Below are positions 21,290 to 33,200 of a DNA stretch of 64,000 nt, one piece after another. Position 1 is the stretch's first letter; each line of letters opens with the position of its first letter. Origin of the DNA: Callorhinus ursinus. Lineage: Eukaryota; Chordata; Mammalia; Carnivora; Otariidae. The translations under genes were made by a program, and so were the position numbers. The notes beneath the pieces are model-generated. The model did no database searches. It saw only the letters and a list, made by a program, of their open reading frames with translations, and was not told the DNA's origin. Location: positions 3,408,191 through 3,472,190 of the forward strand of contig NW_020313157.1 of NCBI RefSeq assembly GCF_003265705.1, in the 5' to 3' direction.

Positions 21290-24200
21290 GTGAGGGGGGC
21301 CGGGTGGGTGGGCGGACCCCGTCAGGTCCCGAGCCCGCTTCCTCCTCCTTGGGAGGCACAGAGGTTTTGTGAGATTTATGTGCCACACACGCGGCGAGCG
21401 CTGAGCGTCCGGGTGTCGCCGGACTGCCCGGGTTTCCTCCCCCACCCGCCGTCAGGTAGCGGGGTTGAGCCCCGGCCCGCGGCACTCCTGCAGGGCCTTC
21501 TCCCCGTCGAGACCTCCGGCTCGGTTTGAGGCGGAGGGGCCGAGGGCTCCTCGCTCCTGCATCCGACGGCAGTTACGGCGAGTGGGAACGGACTTCACCT
21601 GGGTGATCACTTAAGCACCTTCATGGCGATTTTATTGCTCCCCTCCCCCAAGTTGTGTTATACCGCGGTGATGCAGAAGCCACTTGCTCTGCATCCTTCG
21701 GCACAACACTGAGTGCCCACTTCGCGCGGGACACAGCCACGAACCAGGCAGAACCGCCTCTGCCCTCGTGCAGCCCCTGGACTCTGGGTTCTTGACCCCC
21801 GTATTCCCAGGACCTGAAATTGGTAGGTGCTCAAATAAATGTTAGGGCAAAAAAAAAAAGAATAACCATAACTGCTTTCTTACTCTCCCCTCGGAAGAAA
21901 CCAGGGGTGAACGTCTTAGCGTTCCTTCCAGGCTCTGCACACATTGTTACACACACGTGGACAGATGTCTGTTTTTATGTGAAAAGTCCTAACCCATAAA
22001 TGCAGTTTGCTCCTGAATTGTTTTTAACGTTCTCTGCAAAGCTTACACATCTTGTGTCACTAACCCCGGTCTGTGGCTTTCCAGTGGTTGCATAGTGTCC
22101 TGTATTGTGGACGTATAGTCATTTACTTAGCCGAATCCTATTGGACATAATTTTCCAGGGTTTTTTGTTTTTGTCTACATTGTTGCGTAGAATGGGCGAA
22201 TATTTAAATCTTTGGGCACGTGTACGGCATTTCTTTAGAATTTCAGAATCCGAGTTTTAGAATTGATGGTTCAGAGTCTGTGCATATTTGAAATGTTAGC
22301 TGACATTGCCAAATTGCTGTCCAGGGTCCTCCTCGTTAGTATAGTGGTGAGTATCCCCGCCTGTCAAATTGCTGTCCAGGAAGGCTTTATCGGTTTATAG
22401 TCCCATTAGCAGGGAATGAGACTACCTCTATCAAGGCATTTCCTCCATGGATAGTAGTGAGAAAGAATGTTTTCATTTGTTTAATGGCCGTTGAGGTATC
22501 TTCTATGAATTTCTTTTTCACGTCTCCTGTATTTTTTTTTTCAAGATTTTATTTATTTATTTGACTCAGAGAAAGAGGGAGCACAAGCAGGGGGAGCAGC
22601 AGAGGGAGAGGGAGAAGCAGGCTTCCCGCTGAGCAGAGAGCCCAGCCTGGGATCATGACCTGAGCTGAAGGCAGACGCTTAACCTACTGAGCCACCCACG
22701 CGCCCCATCCTACACTTTTTCTATTACCTGAGTTTTATATTTTCGTGTAGTGTTTTTTTTTTAAACAATAATTTTTAAAAATAACATGTGTTAACCGATA
22801 AGACAACTGTAAGTTTTATACTTTTGCTTGTACCCACCGTCTTCCTTCCTTAATGGATTTATTTCCTGTCATATGAGAGTATACCCGTGTGTTAGTTTTG
22901 CAGAAGTCTCTGGGTTGTGAATTTTCTAAGCCCTGCCATGTCTAAAAGATTTTATTTTGCCCCCATACCTGTATAGTAGGTTGCCTGGGTATTGTATTCC
23001 AGATCAAAATAATTTTCCTTTGAAGAATGAGGATATTGCTCTGCTGTTTTCTAGCATCTGTGTTACAGATGAGCAGTCATATCAATTTCATTTTCTTTTG
23101 TAGCTTTTTTTTTACCTTTCTGTGGAGGTTAAGGTTTTTTTCTCTTTTTGTTCATGTTCTAAGATGTTCCAGCCACGTGTGTTGTAATTCATTCTTTGTA
23201 CCATGCAGTATCTCTTCCACTAGGAAGACACACCAGTTTTCAGCCCAGTTTTTCTCTCTTTTTTTTTTAACTCTTTCCCTTAATATTCTGCGTCCTCTCC
23301 CTCTGAACTTCCGTCACAGTGCTCTGTGCAGTCTTTTGTTTGAATCTAAGATCGAGAACCTGTTCTTGGAAGTGTGACGTATTGCAGATGCCCTTGATAC
23401 CCACCTGTGTGGGCAGTCATGAAGGTACAGTTGTTTGGAGGGACTGAGGGATGGGTGAGTTTAGCCTAGAAAATATGTATCTTATACAATGGGGGAAAAG
23501 AATAAGTGAAATCACCCCTACAGAAAATTCAGAATTCACCTGTATTTTTTTTTCTCTGTTGTTGGGAAAGTGTTGCTAAATGTTAGCATGTGCTTGGCGT
23601 CACATCTGAGAGTCTGACTTTGTCACCATCCCAGTCCTTCCCACCTGCTCTGTGAAGTGTGGAACAGTCTCAACTTTTGGACTTTTTAGTTTTCATTTTT
23701 GTTCGTTACTTAGTTTATTCAGCAGATATATTTTGAGCGGCACCTGGCTGGCTTAGTCAGAAGGGCATGCAACTGTTGATCTTTGAGCCCCATGTTGGGT
23801 GTAGAGATTACTTTTTAAAAAATAATAAAAATATTTTGAATGTTCTCTGGGACTTCAAAGATGACGTGACCCTGCCGTTGGGGTCATACGTTAAGTGGGA
23901 GCATGTGTTTTCCAGGCAGTGTACTGGGCCATATTGGAGGCCTGTGTGGCCAGTCAGGGAGCGCAGAAACATATGGATGATTGCTTGTTTGGCTCTCATA
24001 GAAGAGAGGGTTATGGGCCCAGTCTTGAAAGCACCAGCTGCAGGGTAGGAGGCACTACTGAATGATTGGGTTTGACAAGAAATGGGAATATATGGGAGTG
24101 AGGGTGAAGGAGGCTGAAAATTACGTCCTTTCTCTTCTGTTAGATGTAAATTTGTGGGCCATTTTCTGTAATATCAGGATAGTCACAGTGCCAGACGTGG

Positions 24201-27200
24201 GCCAGTGTTTGGGGAACCCAGCTGCAGGCACTGTGAGGTCCACACACCTGATTTTCTGAATGCTCTCAGGACCAGGTGGGTGACTGATTACAGACAGTGT
24301 TGTCCCTGGTGAATCTGGTGGTTGAGAACCATTGAGTAATTCCTTCCACTGGTAGAAGGTAATTATAAGGAGTAGGGCTATTAGAACCTGGGTAATGTGG
24401 AAAATGTAATGTTCATAGTAAAAATGTAAACTGCCATCAAACCTTTCCACCAGTTCTGACAAGTAGCAGAAGTAATGGATTTGCCGGCGACAAATAAGAA
24501 AGCCACCTCCCGAAGAAGAGACAGTGAGCCTGAAAAATCAGCAATAGGCTTGGTTTCCCAAAGCAGATGATTGTGTTGTAAGGTGGGGAGGGTGGTGGGT
24601 TGGTCATTTCACGTGCCCGTGTAACTGCCTTGACACCACAGCCTGAGCTCTGTGTCCTACTCTCGAGGACACCGTTCTCACTGTTGGCATCGCCAGGACC
24701 CCATCTTGAGGCAGCTGCCGTAGGACTGCTTGGGCCTTGAGTTAGTGTCTTCTGCCTTTTCCAATCTCTGCAAGCTGGAACCCTTTCTGGACTTTTCTGG
24801 CTTAGAAGTGAGACTTGGAAGGGGTGAGGAGTCTGCTCCAAGCACCAGAAAAGTCAGAAGAGCAGGGTTCCCCCGCTTTGTTGTAGGGCTCCAGCATTGC
24901 AGGTTTATTTCCCCAAACGAACCCCACCCAGACCCTGTGCAGGCAGTCTCATATTTACTGCTTTTATCCTTTTGTTTATTTATTTTGCTTCCTCCTCCTG
25001 CTCTCACTTTGTTTGGAGGCCCATACTGTTTAATTCATGCGCTCATACCTCTTGTGTTACAGCCATCATGAGAATTGATGCAAATTCAGGTGTTCCCAGG
25101 CTCTCTGCAGGATGAGTGGAGCAGCACTTGTGGGCAGATTTCATTCTCCGTGAAACAGCTATTCCTGTTGCTAACATAAAATAATGATAACAGGTTTGAT
25201 CCTTAACTGCTTAGATCCTCAATGGCGTTGCCGCCTCTGTAAACCAGTGCTGGGGCCTTGGTCAGCACCAGCGAGGCACATGGGCAAAGGGTGTATAGTG
25301 TGGCCGGCTGCCCAAGAGGCACTGGGTTAGGACCAGAGGGGCCGAGTCATCTGTAGAAGATCAAACCAACCCAAATGTAATAGGTTAGCAAAGGCCTTAT
25401 TAGTTACTAGGTGAGTAGTTGCCCAGAATTAAGGCCAAAAATAAAAAAAAAAATCTAAATGTTTGCTGCCCTTGTGCGTTGAGACAAATGCTGCTTGAAG
25501 GGCCGGGAGGTGGGGGGGTGCGTGGGAGTTGGATTGAAGAGAAAACAAACATTTCCCACCTCTGCCCCCAAAGTCCATTCCCAGGTAATAAAGGTGATTT
25601 CTGTAGGGAGACTTACTGAGGCAGTGGTGGTGGTCGCTCTCTCAAACCAAAATACTGGGCATTAGCAAAGTGTATCCAGTTCACACTCCAGTGAAATGTT
25701 TTAGTTCAAAGCCAGAGGATGTTCTTGAATTGCATTTGTGGTGCCCTCAACGTAGCCAGCTAGAATTTTTCTTTTTTTAAGATTTTATTTATTTGACAGA
25801 GAGCACAAGCGGGGGAACAGCAGAGGGAGAGGGAAAAGCAGGCTCCCAACGTGGGGCTCGATCCCAGGACCCCGGGATCATAACCTGAGCCAAAGGCAGA
25901 CACTTAATGACAGCCACCCAGGTGCCCCTAGAATTTTTCTTAAATACAGTCTTGCTCAGTCTGGATACAGAAGACTCAGTTTTTACTAGGAAGCTGCTGT
26001 TTGCTTACTCTACAAAGGAAACATTTAGTGAAGATAGATTTTGGGGTGTTCATTTCTGGTATGGCTGCTAAAGCCACTAGGAATCACAGACCATGAAAGT
26101 TGTAGCTTAGAGAACCACTATCTACTTGGGCATCATCCCCACCTGCTTTTCCACTGGGTGAATGCCCACAGATCAGGTAAATTGAATTCAGGTGTACCCG
26201 AGTCATGGCCTTAACTAATTTTAAGAGTGGCTCAGTTATTTAACAGCTATATAATTAAAATCTGTGATTAGAACATTTAAAGAAAAAAAATACAGTATTT
26301 TAAAAACCCAGAAGATTATATGGCAATCCTATTAACAAATGGAAAGGTCTCAGTCCTTCTAGTGGAACTGGATGTATCGGGTAGCCAGTGTGGCGCATTC
26401 CCATTGTGGTTCACACTCACCAGTATTCTTGCATTTATGGAGAATTGGAGCACCTGAGCGGATGTTCCATGAAGCTTACTTTTAAAGAAGTAAAACATTT
26501 CATTTTAGTCATTATGATTAGAAGTGTTTCTAAAAGAGGTACATCAGATGGAACATAACTAAACCTTCTTTTGATGTTTTCAGAGTCATTGTGAATGTTA
26601 ATCTACAGTTTTCTCTGCTAACACACAGGCCCTTGAGGGGCACTGGGTAGGACGACTCCCATCTATGAAGTGTCTCCACAGTGAAACTGCTTCTTGAGTG
26701 TTGCTATGTTTTTAGCCTCCTTTCCTCTTGTTTAGCTGGCCAGGCCTCCCTGGGGCCATGTTCCCTCCTCTGCCAATTTCCAGATGTGGGCTGGGAAACT
26801 AGATTATAAAACCTGTTAGTGACAGATTTTTTTAAAAGAGAAATATGGTGGGGGGGCACCGGGGCGGCTCAGTTGTTGAGCGTCTGCCTTCGGCTCAGGT
26901 CATAATCCTGAGGTGCTGGGATCAAGCTCCTGTCGGGCTCCCTGCTCAGTGGGGAGCCTGCTTCTCCCTGGGCCTGCCTCTCTGCCTACTTGTGCGCGTA
27001 TGCTCGCTCTTGTCAAATAAAGTCTTAAAAAATAATAATAAAAGAAAGAGGGGCTGTTAGTGAGGACAGGAATAGTCTTGGGTGACTAAAACTTGGGGTG
27101 TGGGTTTTATGTCCTATATTTTGACTCTTTTAAGAGGTGCCCCTCCTTTTTTGTTGTTTTGTTTCTTTGTATTTGGGGAGTTGATGTAAGAGTTTGGTAG

Positions 27201-30200
27201 AGCTAAATAAATGATTAGAACAGGAAGGAAGCAGTGAAAATGTTCAAGAATGCCATAGGTAAGAAGTCAAAAATTTTCAAGGGAATATAAATCCTTATTT
27301 GGTATGTAAGTAGAAGGTGGAGCGTTCTGTCTAGAATATTGGAAAACTTGGGGTGCCTGGATGGCTCGGTTAAGCAGCCAACTCTTGATTTTGGCTCACG
27401 TCAGAATCTCAGGGTCATGAGATAGAGCCCTGCATCCAGCTCTGTGCTCAGCTTGGAATCTGCTTGTCCCTCTTCTTGTCCCTCCCCCTGCACGTGCATG
27501 CATGCGTGTGCTCGCTCTCGCTCTTTCTCTCTAAAGTAAATAAAATCTTCAGAACATTGAAGAACTTAAAACAAATGTTACCTGACATAATTACAGAATT
27601 TAAGAAACCAAATGTTCGGACAGATTTCAGATGTGAGTAGCTAACCTGTGGTATCCGGTGGAAATTGAATAATGAAACTGTCCAGGTTGACTACTGAAAA
27701 GCAGAGAATTTCATGGTTATCGGCATAAAACTCTGGTAAAATAATTGGAGATGTTTGGGGCAAAAGCTAGAGGCTACATTGTAAAGAACTACAGTTTTTC
27801 CAGGATAGTATTTCTACTTTGTGGGAGAGCATTAATTCTACTTTTCACTGATTTGAAAGTACCTTTAGTTTATGGAATTTTAAACTTACAAAGCAAACTT
27901 ATTTTTAAAGAAATATTTTACAGAACCCAAAACATTTATTTATTTTAAGATTTTATTTACTGGGGCGCCTGGGCGGCTCAGTCACTTAAGTGTCTGCCTT
28001 CAGCTCAGGTCATGATCTCAGGGTCGTGGGATCGAGCCCCGCATCGGGCTCCCTGCTCGGCGGGAAGCCTGCTTCTCCCTCTCCCACTCCCCCTGCTTGT
28101 GTTCCCTCTCTCGCTGTTCTCTTTCTGTGAAATAAATAAAATATTTTTTAAAAAAAGATTTTATTTACTTATTTGACAGAGCACGAGCAGGGGGAGCAGC
28201 AGGCGGAGGGAGAGGGAGAAGTAGGCTCCCGACCTGGGGCTCGATCCCGGGACTCCAGGATCATGACCTGAGCCAAAGGCAGATGCTTCACCGACTGAGT
28301 CACCCAGGTGCCCCTCCATTTCATTTTTTTAAAAAAATTCTGGTTTAACCCACATTCAGTGATTTTGACACCAGCCACCAAGATTGGTGGGTCACCTGTC
28401 TAGATCTACAGTCGGTGAAGCTCTTTGAGTTACGTGTCCGTGCCTTCTGAGAAAATTACCACATGTTTATTGAGGGCCTGCTCTGACTCTAGCATTATCA
28501 TGGGAAAGACGGATGCGGGACTGTCCGGGACATCTCCCACATGGTGTAGTGCTAGCAGTTCATTAATCATCTCAGCTGCCTCCTTGGTGCCTGATACTGC
28601 TCTGGTGCTAGGTGCTGCCCCGGGGACAAAGCAGACAAGAATCCTGGCCCTCCGTGGTGCTGGGGTGCAGATAAATAAATGCAGTGTGAATGTTGGGTGC
28701 CAAGCCCCATGAAGAAACCAAAGCAGGAGGGGGATCCTGATAGAGTGGGCAGGGAAGGCTTCCTGTGGAAGGTAGCATTAAGCACGGCCTGGAAGAGTGG
28801 GGAGGTGGCTGGGGAAGGGCGGCTCACGCCAAGGCAGCAGCCCGTGCCAGGGTCCTGAGGCAGGAGTGGTCTGGCATACTTCGGGGACAGCTAGAAGCCC
28901 TGGGCCAGTGCTGGGGGTGCTTTTGAGAGCAGTCAGGGCAGAGGTGTGCTTCTTCCGTCTTAGTGTGAGTCTCAGATTGAGATTTGGCTGATGGGTAAGA
29001 CTGGGCATTGAGTTCAGAGTAAAGGCTAATGTTACGGAAGTTTTCTGAGGAAAATCCTTCCAAGTTTTTGTTACTGAGAAAGTAGGGCTGTCTTTCAGAA
29101 CCAGTTGGTATGGTGGAAAAAAAAAATCTCCTTCCGCCCTTAGTGCGCAGCAGTGCCAGAGAAAGCCCCTGTGGTGACATGGGGGTGCACACCCAGGTCC
29201 CTTAGGCGGGAGAAGCTGCGCTGCACCAGGCATGTGGTCAGGCCTCCCCCACCCTTCCTGCAATGCGTCTCGGGGTCCGTTTCCTGTCCCTGCTTGAGCT
29301 GTGCTGTCCCCTGTGTGGGCGCCCCTCACTCAGCCCTTTCCTGTTTCCACATTTGCTTAAATCACAGGCCGCACCGCCATCCGAGTCTCACACCTTCACC
29401 AGCGTGAACCTAGTGTTAGTTGTCAGTCTGACAGTGAAAATGCTGTCTTGTTTTCACAAGCATTTCTTTAGTCTTGAGTGTGGTCAAGCATCTTCTCTGA
29501 TTCAGAGCCATTGATGTTTCTCTTTTAGGGAATTGCCTTTTTTCTGTTAAGCTCTTGGCCTTTTTGTTACAGACCTATAAGTGACCTTTTAAAGTGTTAA
29601 GGAAGCTGGCCTTGTGCTGTTTGCCTGCTGACTTTAATTTTTTTTTTTTTGGTAGCATGCTTATTTTTAGTTGTCCGTGTGTGTGTGTGTGTGTGTGTAT
29701 TTTAAAGATTTTATTTATGTATTTGACAGAGACACACAGCGAGAGAGGGAACAGAAGCAGGGGGAGTGGGAGAGGGAGAAGCAGACCTCCTGCGGAGCAG
29801 GGAGCCTGATAAGGGGCTCGATCCCAGGGCCCTGGGATCATGACCCAAGCCGAAGGCAGATGCTTAACGACTGAGCCACCCAGGCACCCCTATGTATATA
29901 GATCGATCGATCTATCTATATATTTTAAGCTTTATCCCCAGTGTGGGGCAGGAACTCACAACCCTGAGGTCAAGAGTCGCACACTCTACTGACGGCACCA
30001 TCCAGGCGCCCCCATGTATGTATTTTTAAAATTAAATTTTATTTATTTTTACTTTAATTTTTAAAATATTTATATATTTTTAAGTAATCTCTATACCCAG
30101 TGTGGGGCTCAGACTCACAAGAGTTGCATGCTCTGTTCACTGGGCCACCTGGCCCCCATGTGATGAGAACTTTTATGATTTATTCTATTTAATTATTTTG

Positions 30201-33200
30201 TGCTCCATAAATTTATGGTTTGTGGGTTATGTATTTTGTTTAGAAAGCATTTCCCCTTAAGTCATTAGAGAAAAAGATGTCAAGATGATCATTATTGGTA
30301 GGAAAGGCAAATCAAAACAACAGTGTGGTGTGACTTCATACCCACTCTGGTGGCTGGAATAAAAACCATAGGTGATAATGATGTACTTTGGAGTGTTGAG
30401 GTCCGGAGCCAGTGGCCAAGAAAGGATTCTTGAGATGTCTTTGGTGCAAAATGGTGGTTTTATTAAAGCATGGGGACAGGACCCGTGGGCAGAAAGAGCT
30501 GCATTGGGGTCTTGAGGAGTGACTGATTTTATGTAAGAGTGTTTTTTGTTTTGTTTTTTAAGAGAGCTCAAGCGGGGGCGGAGGGGAGCAGAGGGAGACG
30601 GAGAAACAGGCTTCCCAGCTGAGCAGGGAGCTTGGGATCATGACCTGAGCTGAAGGCAGATGCTTAAGGACTGAGCCACCCAGGTGTCCCTGGAGATTGC
30701 TTTTTTTCTTGTAAATCATTAAGACAGTTGCAAACTGATGGAGATTCCTGTCCTGCATGAGTGTGATCTCTATCAGGTAACCACTTGTTTTTCCCTTTCC
30801 TTTGTTCCAGGGCATCCAGGAGGGCTTAAGGAATGTCACATATTTTCCACCTTGGCGGGGGTTGGGGGGGACAGTTTGCGGGCTGTCAGCTTGTGCTTTG
30901 CCCTCAGCTCGCCTTCTGCCCCCTCATCAGGAACACGGCAGCAACTGGTGAGGGTGTGGAGAAGCCCGAGCCCTTGCTCCCTGCTGGCGGGGACGTAAAG
31001 GGATGCATCACTTTGGAAAACAGTCTGCAGTTCCTCCAGTGGTTAAACACAGTTACTATTCAACCCAGCACTTCCACTGCTAGGTGTATGCCCAGGAGAC
31101 AATACGTCCTCACAGAGGCTTGTACAACAGTGTCCACAGCACAGCCAAAAGGCAGAAACACCCCAGTTGCCCCTTAACTGACGAATGGATAAACAACACA
31201 TGGTCTGACCATATAACGGATCATTACCCTGTGGCGCCTGGCTGGCTCAGTCAGAAGAGCATGCAACTCTTGATCTCGAGGTCGTGAGTTCGAGCCCCAT
31301 GTTGGGGGTGAAGATTACTTAAATGTTTTTAAAAAGAGTATTACTCAGCTGTAAAAAGGAGTGAGGTATGATATGTGTTACAGCGTGGACGAACCTTGAA
31401 AACCATTATATTAACTGAAAAAGGCCAGACACAGAGGACCGTGTATAGTATGATTCCATTTGTGTGAAATGTCCCAAACTGGCAAATCTACAGGGACAGA
31501 AAATGACTGCTAGGAGCTGGGGGAGTGGGGAGTTGTTGCTAATGAGCACGTGATTTCTTTCTGGGGTGATGACGTGTTCTGGGATTAGGTGGTAGTGATG
31601 GATGCACAGCTCTGTGAATGTGCTCACGCCCACTGAATTGTACACTTGGGGTGAATTTTATCTCCCTAAAGCTGTTCTTAAAATACCTTTTATGTTTTCT
31701 TCCAGTACTTTTAGCTTTTTTTTTTTCACTTTTATAGCCCATCTGGAATTTTTGATTTAATAAGTGAGAGAGGAAATTAATATGGTGGCTTAAATTAATG
31801 TGCTTTAACACAGTTAATAGTCTTTCCTCACGGTTTTCAAAAATCTTGGCCATTCATGCAAAAATTTAGTCGTCCATATGAATTTTGGAATTAGGTTGAA
31901 TCTTTTAAAAAATTCTGAGTTTTCATTGGGCTCATGTTAAAGATAGAGGCTAATTTAGAGAATTGATGTCTGTCTGTATTTATTTATTTTAAGTAACTTT
32001 TATGCCCAGTGTGAGGCTCGAACTCACAACACTGAGATCACAAGTCATGCACTCCACCACCTGAGCCAGTCAGCTGCCCAGAGAATTGATGTCTTTAAAT
32101 ATTTGCTCTTCCTGTCAAGGGACAGGAAGATCAAAAAAAAGCTTTTTTGATCCTTTTGTAAATGTGTTTTACGTCCCTAGTAAATTTTTTTAGTGTGTTT
32201 TGTAATTAGGTAATTTTTATAGATAGGCTATTTTGTGAATAGGCTATAGATATACATAGCACAGAACTCACAAGGCACAAAGGTGTGTGCACTGAAAAGT
32301 ACGTCTCTGTCACTGCTACCCTCAGACACCAGTTACCCTCCTGGTTGCAGCCCCCTTAGCCAGATTCTCGGTGTCATTGCAAAGATATGCTTGGCTTGGG
32401 GTGCCTGGGTGCCTCAGTCGTTAAGCGTGTGCCTTCAGCTCGGGTCTCCCTGCTCGTGCTCGCGTGCCCTCTCAAATTAATTTAAAAAAAGTTTATTGTT
32501 AATTTTAAGTAAGTAAATATTTATGTGTTTTTGGTTTTTTTTAAAGATTTTATTTATTTATTTGACAGGGCGAGGGAGCACAAGCAGGGGGAACGTCAGA
32601 AGGAGAGGGAGAAGCAGGCCCCCCCCGCTAAGCAGGGAGCCCGATACAGGTCTCAATCCCAGGACTCTGGGATCGTTACCTGAGCCAAAGGCAGACGCTC
32701 AACCATCTGAGCCACCCAGGCATCCCAGTAAATATTTATTTGATTGAAAAGGTATGCATTGAGAGGTCTTGCCCTCAGCTCGGTCCCCTTCTCCCCCACG
32801 CCCTCACCCTCCTAGGTCATCTTGGTTAGGAGTTGCTCCTACATCCTACCTGTGTTCGTGTGAATGCAGTAAGTACAGATGAGCCCCTGCCTCTGTATTT
32901 TAGTCACTGAGCAGACCCTGGAGAGCTTGCTGTGACAGCACCACTGTTACCTTCCTGTCTTTTTCTTGACAGCCACGTAGTGTAGTGGTAGGAGTCCAGG
33001 AGTTGCTTGGGAGGCAGGCACCGTGGTTGAGGTACTGTTCTCCTCAGTACCACAGGACATGTGGGTGGTTTCCAGGCATTTGCTGTTCTGTACGATGTTA
33101 CAGTGTTATGGCCCTTTAGCTCTGTCTTTATATACAGGTTCAGGTGTATCCAGGGAGCGAAGTCTCCACACACAACTGCCAGATGTGAGAGGGTATATGC

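Larger units (their letters stand above)
20780..21330 (+). promoter_or_regulatory. TRAP1: CpG-island promoter of TRAP1
   Basis: CpG dinucleotides are dense and the GC content is visibly high compared with the flanks, and no TATA box is seen upstream of the ATG at 21214. It holds a consensus CRE and overlapping GC boxes. The transcription start probably lies between about 21140 and 21205. GC-rich DNA begins as far left as about 20390. Confidence 0.8.
22060..22520 (-). mobile_element. Ancient L1-type fragment hosting the tRNA fragment
   Basis: With the insert removed, TTGCCAAATTGCTGTCCAGG continues as AAGGCTTTATCGG then AGTCCCATTAGCAGGGAATG. This resembles the reverse complement of an old L1 3' region. 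It is highly diverged. Confidence 0.5.
30253..31665 (+). mobile_element. Old L1 3' region, forward, interrupted by an LTR and two SINEs
   Basis: Pieces at about 30290-30385 (GGCAAATCAAAACAACAGTG), 30930-31229 (CTTTGGAAAACAGTCTGCAG) and 31337-31665 (TTACTCAGCTGTAAAAAGGA, then GAATTGTACACTTGGGGTGA) follow the order of a mammalian L1 ORF2 end and 3'UTR on the + strand. All frames are broken. Confidence 0.75.

Noticed and set aside
20990..21529. 179-codon + strand frame over the TRAP1 CpG island
   Set aside because: Stops are rare in CpG islands. The frame crosses the TRAP1 start in a different phase and shows no homology.
22326..22365. Possible tRNA gene
   Set aside because: Only the 5' half is present, with no T arm, no B box and no acceptor pairing, so it cannot be transcribed or folded as a tRNA.
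31231..31335. tRNA-Lys gene candidate
   Set aside because: It has A- and B-box-like sequence but continues into a SINE tail, and many relatives exist in the window.
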